A DNA stretch of 64,000 bases, from positions 248,001 to 312,000 of the forward strand of contig NZ_FQWD01000004.1 of assembly GCF_900129565.1 (NCBI RefSeq), written 5' to 3'. This document shows positions 33,147 through 42,598 of this stretch, in pieces; position 1 is the stretch's first letter; each line of letters starts with the position of its first letter. The translations under genes and the position numbers were made by a program. This stretch comes from Marisediminitalea aggregata (GTDB lineage Bacteria; Pseudomonadota; Gammaproteobacteria; Enterobacterales; Alteromonadaceae). Under the pieces are notes generated by a model. The model was not told the DNA's origin. It ran no database searches and was given only the letters and a program-made list of their open reading frames with translations.

Positions 33147-36100
33147 TAGAACGTCTCCCACTCATCTTCTTCGGCCCGGGCGGGTTTCAGCATTGTTTTG
33201 GCGACTGGCGCTGGCGTTTTCAGGTAGCCGTTTACAGCCGGTTTTGCTACCGGGGCTACCGGATTGCTGAGTCTGGCCGGTGCTGACACCGCGGCTTGCA
33301 AGGCACTGCCGTCGAGCTTAAACGTGGTGACCCGGTCTGAGAGTTGCCCCGCCTGGTGGCGCAAGCTTTCCGCTGCGGCGGCGGCTTCTTCTACTAGGGC
33401 GGCATTTTGCTGCGTCATTTCATCCATTTGAACAACTGCTTTACTCACTTCATCGATACCTGAGGCCTGCTCGATTGACGCGGCGGCAATCTCCGACATG
33501 ATGTCATTAACCCGTTTGATAGCAACGACAACGTCATCCATGGTTTCACCTGAACGGTTCACCAGATCGTTACCCGTGGTAATTTTAGTGACCGAGTCAG
33601 AAATCAACTCTTTGATGTCTTTGGCCGCTTCTGCAGATCGCTGCGCCAGTGTTCTCACCTCACTGGCCACTACAGCAAAGCCACGCCCCTGTTCCCCTGC
33701 TCGTGCAGCTTCTACCGCCGCATTGAGGGCCAGGATATTCGTTTGGAAAGCAATGCCGTCAATCACGCCTATGATATCTGAAATACGCTGGGCCGACGCA
33801 TTTATGGCTGACATGGTATCGACAACCTGCTTGATCATGTCGCCGCCTTCAGCGGCCACGGTGCAAGCCTGTGATGCCAGGTTATTGGCCTGCTCTGCAT
33901 TTTCGGCGTTTAGCTTCACAGTGCCGTTTAGCTCTTCCATGCTGGAAGAAGTTTCTTCCAGACTTGATGCCTGCTGCTCGGTGCGTGAAGACAGATCCGC
34001 ATTGCCAGTTGCGATTTCAGATGAGGCGGTATTGATAGTTTCAACTGCGTCGTTAATTTCACCAATGGTAGATCGCATGTTGTGAATGAACTGATTAATG
34101 GCTTCGCCCAGTACTTTGAAGTCGCCCTCAAATTCGTGCTCGATGCCACAAGTTAAATCGCCGTCAGCCAGCTTTGTCATCACATCTTTCACGTCCGAAA
34201 TGGTCGTGCGCATGTCCTGAATAAACTGATCGGTAGCCTGACCCAGCTCTTTGAATTCACCTTCAAATTCCTGCTCAATCTTGCACGACAGGTCGCCTTT
34301 GGCCAACTGCGTCATTACGTGCTTGATTTCGTTAACGGCTTTGGTTCTTGCGGTCACATCGGTGGCAAACTTAACCACGCGGAATGGCTTGCCATTTTGG
34401 TCCAGAATCGGATTGTAGGTAGCCTGAATCCAAATCTCGCGGCCGCCCTTGGCAATGCGCTTAAACTCGCCTGACGCGTAGTTTCCCTGATTGAGGCTTG
34501 CCCAGAAAGCTTTGTAGTCCGCGCTTTGTTTGTAAGTTTCATCAACGAACATGCTGTGATGCTTGCCTTTGATGTCGTCCAGGGAGTAGCCCATCGCTGC
34601 AAGGAAGTTTTCATTGGCGTTGATAATGGTGCCATCCAATTCAAACTCGATCACCGCCTGGGACTTACCAATAGCGTCAAGTTGCCCTTCAAAATAAGCA
34701 TTTTTGCGCTTTTCTGCGGTGATGTCAGAGGCGTATTTCACCACTTTAAATACGTTACCTGCCATGTCGAAGATGGGGTTATATGAAGCCTGTATCCATA
34801 TCTCCTCGCCAGCGCGGGTGACCCGCTTGAATTCACCGGAGAAGAACTGACCGTTTGCCAGTGAAGACCAGAACGCTTTGTACTCCGCGGTATTTTGCGT
34901 TGCCGAGTCCACAAACATGCGATGATGCTGGCCTTTTATCTCTTCCAGGCTGTAGCCCACTGCATCGAGGAAATTCTGATTAGCCTCCAATATGGTGCCG
35001 TCGGGTTTAAAGGCGATAACGGCCTGAGACTTACCGATTGCATCAATCTGACCGGCATAGTCTGCCGCCCGGTACTTGGAAGCCGTAATGTCAGAGGCGT
35101 ATTTCACCACTTTGAAGGGCTTGCCGTCCATGTCCATAATAGGGTTGTAGCTTGCCTGGATCCAAATATCCTTGCCGCCTTTGCCAACGCGCTGGTACTC
35201 ACCACTGAAGAACTGTCCTGCCTTGAGTGACGCCCAAAACCCTTTGTACTCATCGGAGGCCGCATAATCCGATTGAACAAACATACTGTGGTGCTTGCCC
35301 TGAATTTCTTCCAGTTCATAGCCCACGGTATTTAAAAAGTTCTCGTTGGCATCCAGAATGTGCCCGGTTAAATCAAACTCAATCACTGCCTGAGACTTGC
35401 CTATCGCTGAAATCTGGCCGTTATAATTAGCATTGAGTAATTTTTCCTGGGTCACGTCCGTGGCAAACTTAACCACGCGAACTACATTGCCATTGTCGTC
35501 AAATACCGGGTTATAAGAGGCCTGAATCCAAAACGCCTGACCTTGCTTATTAATGCGCTTAAATTCACCTGAGTGTGTATTGCCTTGCTTGAGGTTCGCC
35601 CAGAAGCTGGTGTACTCGGCGGATTTAGCGTATTCAGCCTCAACAAACATTTTGTGATGTTGTCCCTGAATCTCTTCGAGTGTATACCCGGTCGCGGCTA
35701 AGAAATTACTGTTGGCGGTTTCAATTGTGCCATCGGGTAAGAATTCGATAACCGCCTGGACACGGTCAATAGCATTTAACTTGCCTTGCTGAGCATTTAA
35801 TTGCGCGTTGTCTGCCCACTCGAGAATGTATCCTTCAGCGACACCTGCTGGGTCGGTGAGCGGTGTAACAGTGAGTTGCAGGTTTTTATTGCCCACACTG
35901 ACAGCTGCACCGTTGGTGTGTTGTGCCAGACGACCGAACATACCCTGCCCTAACGAGTCACAGTGTTGACCTGGAACCAGGGTAACCCCGCAGTTAGCAA
36001 TACTTTGATAACACGCCTGATTGGCGTAAGTCACCAACCCGTGATTGTCTACCATCATGATGCTCGCGGCACTGTTATCCAGTGCTTTTTGTTGCATGAC

Positions 36101-36157
36101 CGACAGTTTTTGTGCGGCTTTCAATGCATCTTGGTTGAACAGACTTAATACACCCAT
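33146..36157 (-). CDS. Soluble methyl-accepting chemotaxis protein with five PAS domains
   Basis: A 1003-aa cytoplasmic chemoreceptor with no membrane segment. A divergent PAS domain covers residues 25-115. Four near-identical PAS repeats of exactly 122 residues follow at about 129-616, each with AVIEF, GYxLEEIxGxHHxMF, GEFKR and IWIQASYNPI-like patches. Two HAMP-like repeats (GDLSCKIEQEFEGEFKELG and GDLTCGIEHEFEGDFKVLG) link to the signalling hairpin, whose tip reads DGIAFQTNILALNAAVEAAR. The C-terminus is EEDEWETF, matching the NWETF-type pentapeptide that tethers CheR. It probably senses redox state or a diffusible ligand through PAS cofactors; the ligand is unknown. Confidence 0.93.
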   Translation of the reverse strand: MGVLSLFNQDALKAAQKLSVMQQKALDNSAASIMMVDNHGLVTYANQACYQSIANCGVTLVPGQHCDSLGQGMFGRLAQHTNGAAVSVGNKNLQLTVTPLTDPAGVAEGYILEWADNAQLNAQQGKLNAIDRVQAVIEFLPDGTIETANSNFLAATGYTLEEIQGQHHKMFVEAEYAKSAEYTSFWANLKQGNTHSGEFKRINKQGQAFWIQASYNPVFDDNGNVVRVVKFATDVTQEKLLNANYNGQISAIGKSQAVIEFDLTGHILDANENFLNTVGYELEEIQGKHHSMFVQSDYAASDEYKGFWASLKAGQFFSGEYQRVGKGGKDIWIQASYNPIMDMDGKPFKVVKYASDITASKYRAADYAGQIDAIGKSQAVIAFKPDGTILEANQNFLDAVGYSLEEIKGQHHRMFVDSATQNTAEYKAFWSSLANGQFFSGEFKRVTRAGEEIWIQASYNPIFDMAGNVFKVVKYASDITAEKRKNAYFEGQLDAIGKSQAVIEFELDGTIINANENFLAAMGYSLDDIKGKHHSMFVDETYKQSADYKAFWASLNQGNYASGEFKRIAKGGREIWIQATYNPILDQNGKPFRVVKFATDVTARTKAVNEIKHVMTQLAKGDLSCKIEQEFEGEFKELGQATDQFIQDMRTTISDVKDVMTKLADGDLTCGIEHEFEGDFKVLGEAINQFIHNMRSTIGEINDAVETINTASSEIATGNADLSSRTEQQASSLEETSSSMEELNGTVKLNAENAEQANNLASQACTVAAEGGDMIKQVVDTMSAINASAQRISDIIGVIDGIAFQTNILALNAAVEAARAGEQGRGFAVVASEVRTLAQRSAEAAKDIKELISDSVTKITTGNDLVNRSGETMDDVVVAIKRVNDIMSEIAAASIEQASGIDEVSKAVVQMDEMTQQNAALVEEAAAAAESLRHQAGQLSDRVTTFKLDGSALQAAVSAPARLSNPVAPVAKPAVNGYLKTPAPVAKTMLKPARAEEDEWETF
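34309..35775 (-). repeat. Four tandem 366-bp PAS-encoding repeats
   Basis: Within the soluble receptor gene, units begin at about 35773, 35407, 35041 and 34675, giving a constant 366-bp (122-codon) period. The protein copies share most residues, including HHxMFV and IWIQASYNPI. Constant length and high identity point to internal duplication, perhaps kept alike by recombination. Confidence 0.85.
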
Positions 36158-36218
36158 GATTTTACTCCATCACTCGGTTTGCCTGTTGATGTCCTTACAC
36201 CGACAGGTAAATGGTTGG

Positions 36219-36731
36219 CTAACCTGCTAGTGCAGCGCTCTGACTGTTATCAACGAGCGCCAGGGCATCGCTGGTGATCAGCTTTTCGATATTGACTAAA
36301 ATAACCATTGAATCGTCTACGTCTGCCAGGCCCAGTAAATACTGGCTGTCGAACGCAACCCCGAATTCAGGCGGCGGTAACACCTCGGCTTCCGTTAAAC
36401 GCACCACATCGGACACTCCGTCTACTACAACGCCGACAATGCGGTCGTAGACGTGTAGCATGATCACAATGGTGAATTCGTTATAAGTGGGCTCTCCTAC
36501 ATCGAACTTTATTCGCAGATCCACGATGGGGACGATATCGCCACGTAGGTTGAGCACCCCTTTAATGAACGCCGGTGCGTTGGCGATCTTGGTAGTCGCT
36601 TCGTAGCCGCGGATCTCTTTTACCGTGGTAATGTCGATGGCGTAGTACTCTTTGCCCAGCACAAAACTCAGGTATTCCCGTTCGTCAGACCCTACTGGCG
36701 ATTGCTGCAACGTTGCTTCTGTCATGCGCAT
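36219..36731 (-). CDS. cheW: Chemotaxis coupling protein CheW
   Basis: CheW links receptors to CheA in the signalling array. The 170-aa protein is a single CheW/SH3-like domain: EYLSFVLGKEYYAIDI, VKEIRGYEATTKIANAP, IKGVLNLRGDIVPIVDLR and VDGVSDVVRL follow in the usual order. It overlaps cheA by 10 bp. The gap to the five-PAS receptor is 61 bp. Confidence 0.95.
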   Translation of the reverse strand: MRMTEATLQQSPVGSDEREYLSFVLGKEYYAIDITTVKEIRGYEATTKIANAPAFIKGVLNLRGDIVPIVDLRIKFDVGEPTYNEFTIVIMLHVYDRIVGVVVDGVSDVVRLTEAEVLPPPEFGVAFDSQYLLGLADVDDSMVILVNIEKLITSDALALVDNSQSAALAG

Positions 36732-38668
36732 GCCTCTTGTTTTAAAGCGTCCTGGCAGGTTTGAGCAATGGAGTCTGCATCAAGAATGAGCGCGACCTTG
36801 CCGTCCCCCATGATGGTTGCACCCGCAACCCCAGCGACTTTGCGATAGTGTTTTTCCAGGCTTTTGATAACCACTTGTTGCTGACCAAGTAACGCATCAA
36901 CCTGTACACCAAACCGTTTTTTCCCACTTTCCAGTAACACCACGATCCCTTCTTCCGGTGCATCGATTGCCCCTTCAACATCCATAAGTTCATGCAGCGC
37001 CACCAGTGGCCAGTACTCCCCCCGGATCCACAACACATTGTCATTACTGAGGCTTTGCAACTGCTCGGCTCTTGGCTGGAATGACTCAATGATATTGAGC
37101 AGCGGCACCACAAATATCTGGTCACCCACGGCCACACACATCCCGTCGACAATGGCCAGGGTAAGCGGTAAATGAATATTGAATGACGAGCCCTCACCTA
37201 CTTTGGATTCAATTTCAATTCGACCGCCGATTGATTCAATATTGCGACGCACGACGTCCATACCGACACCGCGCCCGGAGACATCGGTCACCTCTGCGGC
37301 CGTAGAGAAGCCCGGTTCAAATATCAGCTTCCAGATATCACTGTCCGGCATATCGTCAGAGTGAATCAGACCGTTCTCCATGGCTTTGTTGAGAATGCGC
37401 TCGCGGTTTAACCCAGCGCCGTCATCCTGAATACTGATAATGATACTGCTGCCTTTTTGTGCAGCACTGAGCACAACGGTGCCCGACGCAGGTTTACCCG
37501 CTGCCTGGCGTGTTTCTGGCGACTCAATACCGTGATCAATACTGTTGCGTACCAGGTGAGTAAGCGGATCCACCAGCTTTTCTATCAGGCTCTTGTCTAT
37601 TTCTGTGGCACCGCCCTCAATAACAAGTTTGACCTGCTTACCGAGCTTCTGTGACAAGTCCCTCACAACCCGAGGGAAGCGATTAAATGTCATGTTGACA
37701 GGCAACATACGCATCGACATCACAGATTCCTGTATTTCACGCGTATTGCGCTGCAACTCATCAATGGCGGTTTGAAGCATCTCACCGGCTTTACCGTCGA
37801 CTTCGTTCCCGATCATAGACAGCATGGACTGGGTGATCACGAGCTCGCCGACGAGATTGACCATGCCATCAATCTTATATGTGTCGACGCGAATGGAGCC
37901 GGATTCTTTGGCTGGTGTTTTTGTTTGAGAGACTGCCTTGCCCTTTGCGATTGGCGTGACATTCTGTTTCGGTGTTACCGGGGCGGGCTGGCTTTTCTCG
38001 CTTTGTGATGCGGCAGGTTGAGCGGGCAGTGCCTCGTCATCAAAGAACCCAAAACCGGAGATGTCGTCTGTTTCTTTACCATCAGGTGCTTGTGGATTGT
38101 CTGTTGAAGCTTCAGCCCCAAAGGCCAAATCACCAAACAGGTCATCGGTTGCATCAACGGCTGTAGCGGGCTCGGCAATATCATCAAAGTCGAAAAAGCC
38201 AAAGCCATCGTCAGCGTCTTCCGATTCCGCTAGCACATCGTCGCTTTCGCCGGCCTGAGCTACCGGCTCTGAGCTGCCAGTACTGCCAAGAACAGCCTCA
38301 AGCCTGTCGATACCGGCGTTAATAGCATCAGAAGGTAGCTCACCGCCGTCCTTGTAAGCCTGCAGCGTTGCATTAAGCGTATCAACGGTTTCAAGGAACA
38401 GATCGACGATCTCGACCGATAAACTCATGGTTTGATTGCGTGCTCTGTCTAGCAGCGTTTCCATCACATGGGTCAGCCCGGTCAGCGCATCGAAGCCGAA
38501 AATACCGCTGCCCCCTTTTATGGAGTGGGCCGCTCTGAAGATACTGTTTAATGCCTCGCTGTCGGGGTTATCGACATCAAGTGTCATTAACAAATCTTCC
38601 ATAGCCTGCAAGTGTTCGTTACTCTCGTCAAAGAAAACTGCATGAAACTGTTCTACATCAACGTTCAT
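36722..38668 (-). CDS. cheA: Chemotaxis histidine kinase CheA
   Basis: A 648-aa CheA. The Hpt (P1) domain has the phospho-histidine in FRAAHSIKGGSG (H48). A long acidic linker at about 130-250 replaces a recognisable P2 and carries GFGFFD twice (155-160 and 205-210). The dimerisation helices start near GSIRVDTYKIDGMVNLVGEL, the ATPase has THLVRNSIDHGIE and DDGAGLNRE, and a CheW-like P5 domain ends the chain. It phosphorylates the CheY encoded 24 bp upstream. Absence of a clear P2 suggests CheY docking by another element, possibly the repeated motif. Confidence 0.95.
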   Translation of the reverse strand: MNVDVEQFHAVFFDESNEHLQAMEDLLMTLDVDNPDSEALNSIFRAAHSIKGGSGIFGFDALTGLTHVMETLLDRARNQTMSLSVEIVDLFLETVDTLNATLQAYKDGGELPSDAINAGIDRLEAVLGSTGSSEPVAQAGESDDVLAESEDADDGFGFFDFDDIAEPATAVDATDDLFGDLAFGAEASTDNPQAPDGKETDDISGFGFFDDEALPAQPAASQSEKSQPAPVTPKQNVTPIAKGKAVSQTKTPAKESGSIRVDTYKIDGMVNLVGELVITQSMLSMIGNEVDGKAGEMLQTAIDELQRNTREIQESVMSMRMLPVNMTFNRFPRVVRDLSQKLGKQVKLVIEGGATEIDKSLIEKLVDPLTHLVRNSIDHGIESPETRQAAGKPASGTVVLSAAQKGSSIIISIQDDGAGLNRERILNKAMENGLIHSDDMPDSDIWKLIFEPGFSTAAEVTDVSGRGVGMDVVRRNIESIGGRIEIESKVGEGSSFNIHLPLTLAIVDGMCVAVGDQIFVVPLLNIIESFQPRAEQLQSLSNDNVLWIRGEYWPLVALHELMDVEGAIDAPEEGIVVLLESGKKRFGVQVDALLGQQQVVIKSLEKHYRKVAGVAGATIMGDGKVALILDADSIAQTCQDALKQEACA

Positions 38669-38692
38669 GTTCGCTCCTCAGGCCTGGGCCAC

Positions 38693-39058
38693 TTATCCCA
38701 GTACCCGGCGCATTACGTTGAGTAACACATCCGGAGAGAATGGCTTGACCATCCAACCTGTCGCACCAGCCGCTTTGCCACGCTGTTTCATGTCGTCACT
38801 CGACTCGGTGGTTAACACAACAATTGGCGTGCGTTGAAACGTTACCAGGCTGCGCAAAGACTTAATCAGTGACAACCCATCCATGCGAGGCATATTCTGG
38901 TCGGTCAGCACAAAATCAAAGGTAGAGGCTTTGCATTTCTCCAGCGCGTCCAGACCATCTTCGGCCAGCGTGACCTGATAGTGCGCTGCTTTTAACGTGG
39001 TTTCGACCATTTGGCGAATTGAAACTGAATCATCCACAACTAAAATATGTTTTGACAT
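38693..39058 (-). CDS. cheY: CheY-type response regulator
   Basis: Single receiver domain of 121 aa with no output domain. Acidic pair VVDDSVSIRQM (D10, D11), phospho-aspartate in VLTDQNMPRMDG near residue 53, threonine in VVLTTESS and lysine in WMVKPFSPD are all present. It is the second gene of the chemotaxis operon, just before cheA, so it is the likely kinase output. Whether it reaches the flagellar motor or another target such as type IV pili cannot be told here. Confidence 0.93.
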   Translation of the reverse strand: MSKHILVVDDSVSIRQMVETTLKAAHYQVTLAEDGLDALEKCKASTFDFVLTDQNMPRMDGLSLIKSLRSLVTFQRTPIVVLTTESSDDMKQRGKAAGATGWMVKPFSPDVLLNVMRRVLG

Positions 39059-39081
39059 GACCGATACTCCTGGGTTTTCAC

Positions 39082-40266
39082 TCAGAACAATTCAACATCA
39101 CCAGCGTCCATGGAAGACGCTGAAACCGGATTGTGATCAAGTTGGCCTTTGGCCACCAACTGGCTTTTGTAGTCTTCCATTTGCGTTTCCAGATGGCTGA
39201 TATTGTGCGTGTCCAACTGGTCAGTGATCATGCTGATAATGCCGGCGGTGTGTTCCAGGTTCTGACCATTGATATCGCCGAATTGCATACCGCGAATAGC
39301 ATCGCCCACTGTAGCGGAGAAGCGCGTATTCAATGAACTCAGGGCTTCGGTAACAGACAAGTCCTGAGAAGCCTTGCCGGCAATGAGGCCAAGCTGTCCC
39401 TTGATGTGGTCTTTTTTGTTTGTCACCTGCGACAAGTCAATGGAAGCCACGAAGCGCGCTTCTTTTTCGAGGTTGGTGATCATTTCACCAATCATGCTCA
39501 TTTGTTGCGTGATCACACCACTGAACTCGGTAGAACGGGTAGATAATGCCCGTACCTCGTCAGCAACAACCGCAAACCCTCGGCCTGCCTCACCTGCTCT
39601 TGCAGCTTCTATAGCGGCATTCAGGGCCAGTAAATTGGTTTGCGATGAAATAGCATCGATATCACTCAAGGCTTTTTCCACGGTAGGCATAGCCTGATAA
39701 ATTTGTTCAACCTGGGTCATTAAAGATTGGGTAGATGAACTGACCTTTTCGGTGGTATCAATAAACGACATCAGGGTTTCATCAGTCTCAGTGGCAAAGT
39801 CTTTCAGGTGTGCTGCGTATGACTGCTCGGAGCCTTCGAACGTCATCAGAGATTTAGTTAGCGTTTGCTGCTCTTCAACCAACTCCCGCAGCGCTGAGAA
39901 TGATGTAGACAGGGTGTGCACAGCATCGTCCTGAGTAGATTTAACAGCCTGTATATTTTGCTCACACTCCGCTAACAGTTCCCGCAGTGCGCTGTTTATT
40001 GCGCGAATTCTGGGAGGCACTTCGTCAGAAGATGGTGATGGCAGTGGGTTTGTTTGCTCTGTTTTCTTTTGGGAATCATGCTGGCTTTGCCTGACGCTGA
40101 AAACCGTTGTCGCACCCACCGCTAAAGACACCGCGACCATGGCTAAAGTAGGAAATTGTGTATAGGTTGCTCCCCACGCCACCAAAAGTACAATAATCGA
40201 TACCCAAACCCAGGTATATTCTACGGATTCACCTTGCTTCAATGGTCTTGCTACTTCGGCCATCAC
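39082..40266 (-). CDS. Methyl-accepting chemotaxis protein with short N-terminal membrane hairpin
   Basis: A 394-aa receptor-like protein, first gene of the chemotaxis operon. Two closely spaced membrane helices near residues 20-60 ([34 protein letters not shown]) leave almost no periplasmic domain, so it cannot sense external ligands the classical way. The signalling tip [20 protein letters not shown] is intact and is flanked by coiled coil. The C-terminus ([10 protein letters not shown]) lacks the WETF docking tail of the other receptor. Its input may be membrane state or a partner protein. Confidence 0.9.
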   Translation of the reverse strand: MMAEVARPLKQGESVEYTWVWVSIIVLLVAWGATYTQFPTLAMVAVSLAVGATTVFSVRQSQHDSQKKTEQTNPLPSPSSDEVPPRIRAINSALRELLAECEQNIQAVKSTQDDAVHTLSTSFSALRELVEEQQTLTKSLMTFEGSEQSYAAHLKDFATETDETLMSFIDTTEKVSSSTQSLMTQVEQIYQAMPTVEKALSDIDAISSQTNLLALNAAIEAARAGEAGRGFAVVADEVRALSTRSTEFSGVITQQMSMIGEMITNLEKEARFVASIDLSQVTNKKDHIKGQLGLIAGKASQDLSVTEALSSLNTRFSATVGDAIRGMQFGDINGQNLEHTAGIISMITDQLDTHNISHLETQMEDYKSQLVAKGQLDHNPVSASSMDAGDVELF

Positions 40267-40532
40267 TACCTCAACCTACAGCACAATCTGTCCAAATCCG
40301 TTTGTACTCGTGCTGAACAGAATGTTTTCGACATATTGATTATGGTTCTTGAGCGCACTTACGCACAATTATACTTTTGGTTATTTTGTTTAAATTACGC
40401 ATTTAGTGACATTTGCGACAACCTGAAATAAGCATAGAATGCAATGAGACGATGTGCAACATAATGAAACTGATTTTCAATAGAAGGGGCCGTAGCCTGC
40501 TGACTTATTCGCTTTAGCGAGGTACAAACACA
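40267..40532 (-). promoter_or_regulatory. Leader of the chemotaxis operon, weak promoter candidate
   Basis: On the minus strand a perfect TATAAT lies at 40373-40368, about 100 bp before the receptor ATG, with only an AT-rich -35 region (ATTTAA). I did not find the flagellar sigma-28 pattern (TAAAGTTT-N11-GCCGATAA). The rest of the interval shows no gene. Confidence 0.35.
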
Positions 40533-40566
40533 AAAAAGCCCGTGGCATTCACATGCAACACGGGCT
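40533..40566 (-). terminator. Rho-independent terminator after the choice-of-anchor I gene
   Basis: AGCCCGTG / CACGGGCT stem with a 14-nt loop, followed on the minus strand by six T residues, 33 bp past the stop codon at 40599. Confidence 0.85.
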
Positions 40567-40598
40567 CGATGTAAACCGGGCATGGAGCCCGGAATTAA

Positions 40599-42389
40599 TT
40601 ATTGCTGAGTGATACCGTAAACCGCTACGGTGCCACTGACTTCATTGCCTACAATTAACATAGGTTCACCAGTAACGCTGTCATCAGCAGAAACGAACAA
40701 CAGGCTCTCTGGCGCAAGATCACCTATCGCATCGCCTACCGCCAGTCCTTCCGTAACATCGCGGTTATTGATGTAATCGACAAAAAACGCATCGTACGGA
40801 TTGGTAATGTCGTAAATGAAAATACCGCCCATACGTTCCAGCCCGATAAATGCGTATGAACGCTCGCCAACTGTTCCGACAGTCAGTGCCTCTGGCTCAG
40901 GTCCTTTGTTTTCTGAACGAGAATCCCCTTCATTTTCGTCATCACCATTATTAAACTGAGCGCCATAAATCGATGCAGTGATTCGCTCAAAGTCATCACC
41001 TGAATCAAACACGACCAAGCCATTCTGATCCCAGATAGTAAAAGAGCGCGCACCATAGGAATAAGCCGCTTCATACTGGCCATCGCCATCCATATCACCC
41101 AACGCGTTTGTGACACGCAGATCGTCGGTTTCTCCGTTTGCCTGCAATGCTTCCAGTAACGAACCCGGTGCCGCGGTCAGGTCTTTCACTTTGACTTCTT
41201 CAGTAAATGCCAGGCATTCACCATCATCGAAATCCTGCCCACCTGCCGCTGTACACTCTGCTTCTGTGAGATCATCGCCAATAAAGTACTCGCGTGCATC
41301 ACCTTCGTTGGCGGTAAGGAGGAAAGGCGCTTCTTTCCAGGTATACATGGCAATCGTATCCGGCATATAAACACCATAAAGGCCCGCATACTTGCCAAAG
41401 CTCACTTCACCGTCTTCCTGAGCATCGATATTCAGCGCAGACCAATCCTTAAAGCCCAGCCCCAGTACATTCACTTCCAGCGAGGTCAAATCGATGACCG
41501 CAACGCCATTGTTTTCCTGCAGTGTGACAAACGCAGTGTCGTTATTAGCCGTAATGTATTCAGGCTCCAGATCCTGAGCAACACTGGTGGTGATAGTAAC
41601 ACCATTAATTGTGCGACCTTCCGGATTTGGAAAATGCATGCCCATGGCCATTAAGCCCGCTTTTTGCGAATTGAATTCGGTAAAATCAATCAGTGTTGCA
41701 GTATCTGCAGGCACACCATCAGTAACAGTAATAACGGCCACTGAGCCTTCCGGGTCAATAGTATAGTCGCCGCTTGGCTCACCTTCGTTTGCAACAAGTA
41801 CTTTGCTGCCATCCGGAGTAAACGTCACCATATCTGGCAGATTGCCTACTTCCACTGCTTTCAGGAAAACCGGTGCCGAACCCGATACGCCGGTGTAAAA
41901 CAAGATGAAGCCGTTGTCGCTTTTGTCATCTGCAGGTACCGCCACGGCAAGCAAATCACCCGACAATGCAATACTGGTTAAACCATCCAGCGCAACTCCA
42001 TCGATTTCATCGGCCAGGGTAATGCTGGTGCCGGTTGTCAGGTTGAAGTCAGTGATTGGATTGCTCATTGACTCGGCAGTCAGATCCGCAGTACTGACCA
42101 TTTCGACGGTATTGGCATCGCTATTGGTGACATAAATTGTATTCGTGTCCACGTCATACTGAACAATCTCTGCTGCGCCTTCAGCATCCAGGCTAGCCCG
42201 GCCAATCACAGACAAACGAATACCCTGCAGGGCATTCTGACCATCAGTGCCGTCAGCGCCCGCCTCACCCTGAGGACCCTGCGCACCAGTGGCACCGTCT
42301 TGTCCGTCATCGCCTTCTAGGCTACAACCACCCAATAATCCTGCAATTGTGAGAGCCAACAGGCTTGCTTTACATTTTGACGCTATCAT
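40599..42389 (-). CDS. Choice-of-anchor I family lipoprotein with collagen-like linker
   Basis: A 596-aa exported protein. The signal peptide ends in a lipobox (LLGGC, Cys near residue 22). Eight Gly-X-Y triplets follow (GDDGQDGATGAQGPQGEAG and onwards), a collagen-like spacer. The remaining 540 residues are a beta-propeller-like domain of the choice-of-anchor I/phytase-esterase-like type (VTFTPDGSKVLVANEGEPSG, ATEYITANNDTAFV-like patches, GDMDGDGQYEAAYSYGAR with acidic metal-binding runs). Members carry various anchors; this one uses N-terminal lipidation and has no C-terminal sorting signal (ends VAVYGITQQ). A role in phosphate-ester use is possible but not shown. Confidence 0.85.
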   Translation of the reverse strand: MIASKCKASLLALTIAGLLGGCSLEGDDGQDGATGAQGPQGEAGADGTDGQNALQGIRLSVIGRASLDAEGAAEIVQYDVDTNTIYVTNSDANTVEMVSTADLTAESMSNPITDFNLTTGTSITLADEIDGVALDGLTSIALSGDLLAVAVPADDKSDNGFILFYTGVSGSAPVFLKAVEVGNLPDMVTFTPDGSKVLVANEGEPSGDYTIDPEGSVAVITVTDGVPADTATLIDFTEFNSQKAGLMAMGMHFPNPEGRTINGVTITTSVAQDLEPEYITANNDTAFVTLQENNGVAVIDLTSLEVNVLGLGFKDWSALNIDAQEDGEVSFGKYAGLYGVYMPDTIAMYTWKEAPFLLTANEGDAREYFIGDDLTEAECTAAGGQDFDDGECLAFTEEVKVKDLTAAPGSLLEALQANGETDDLRVTNALGDMDGDGQYEAAYSYGARSFTIWDQNGLVVFDSGDDFERITASIYGAQFNNGDDENEGDSRSENKGPEPEALTVGTVGERSYAFIGLERMGGIFIYDITNPYDAFFVDYINNRDVTEGLAVGDAIGDLAPESLLFVSADDSVTGEPMLIVGNEVSGTVAVYGITQQ

Positions 42390-42598
42390 TGTTGTTCCTT
42401 TCTTGTAGTCTTTTGAAGTAAGCTAACACCTGTGATGACGACAATAATTAGCGTTGCATAATCAAGGTGTTAAACTAGTAAAAGTAAGAACTCCCGATGA
42501 CACTTTAATGTCTTGGGGATGACAGATTTATGAAGCGCTGAGCGATGACGTCTTAAAAGATGAAAGCGCCGTGCTCGATGCCGCAAAAGGAACCCTGA

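Noticed and set aside
33500..36157. CRISPR-like repeats in the receptor gene
   Set aside because: The periodicity is 366 bp and coding; units are PAS domains, not short repeats with unique spacers.
40267..40430. Sigma-28 flagellar promoter for the chemotaxis operon
   Set aside because: No match to TAAAGTTT-N11-GCCGATAA; only a TATAAT with an AT-rich upstream region.
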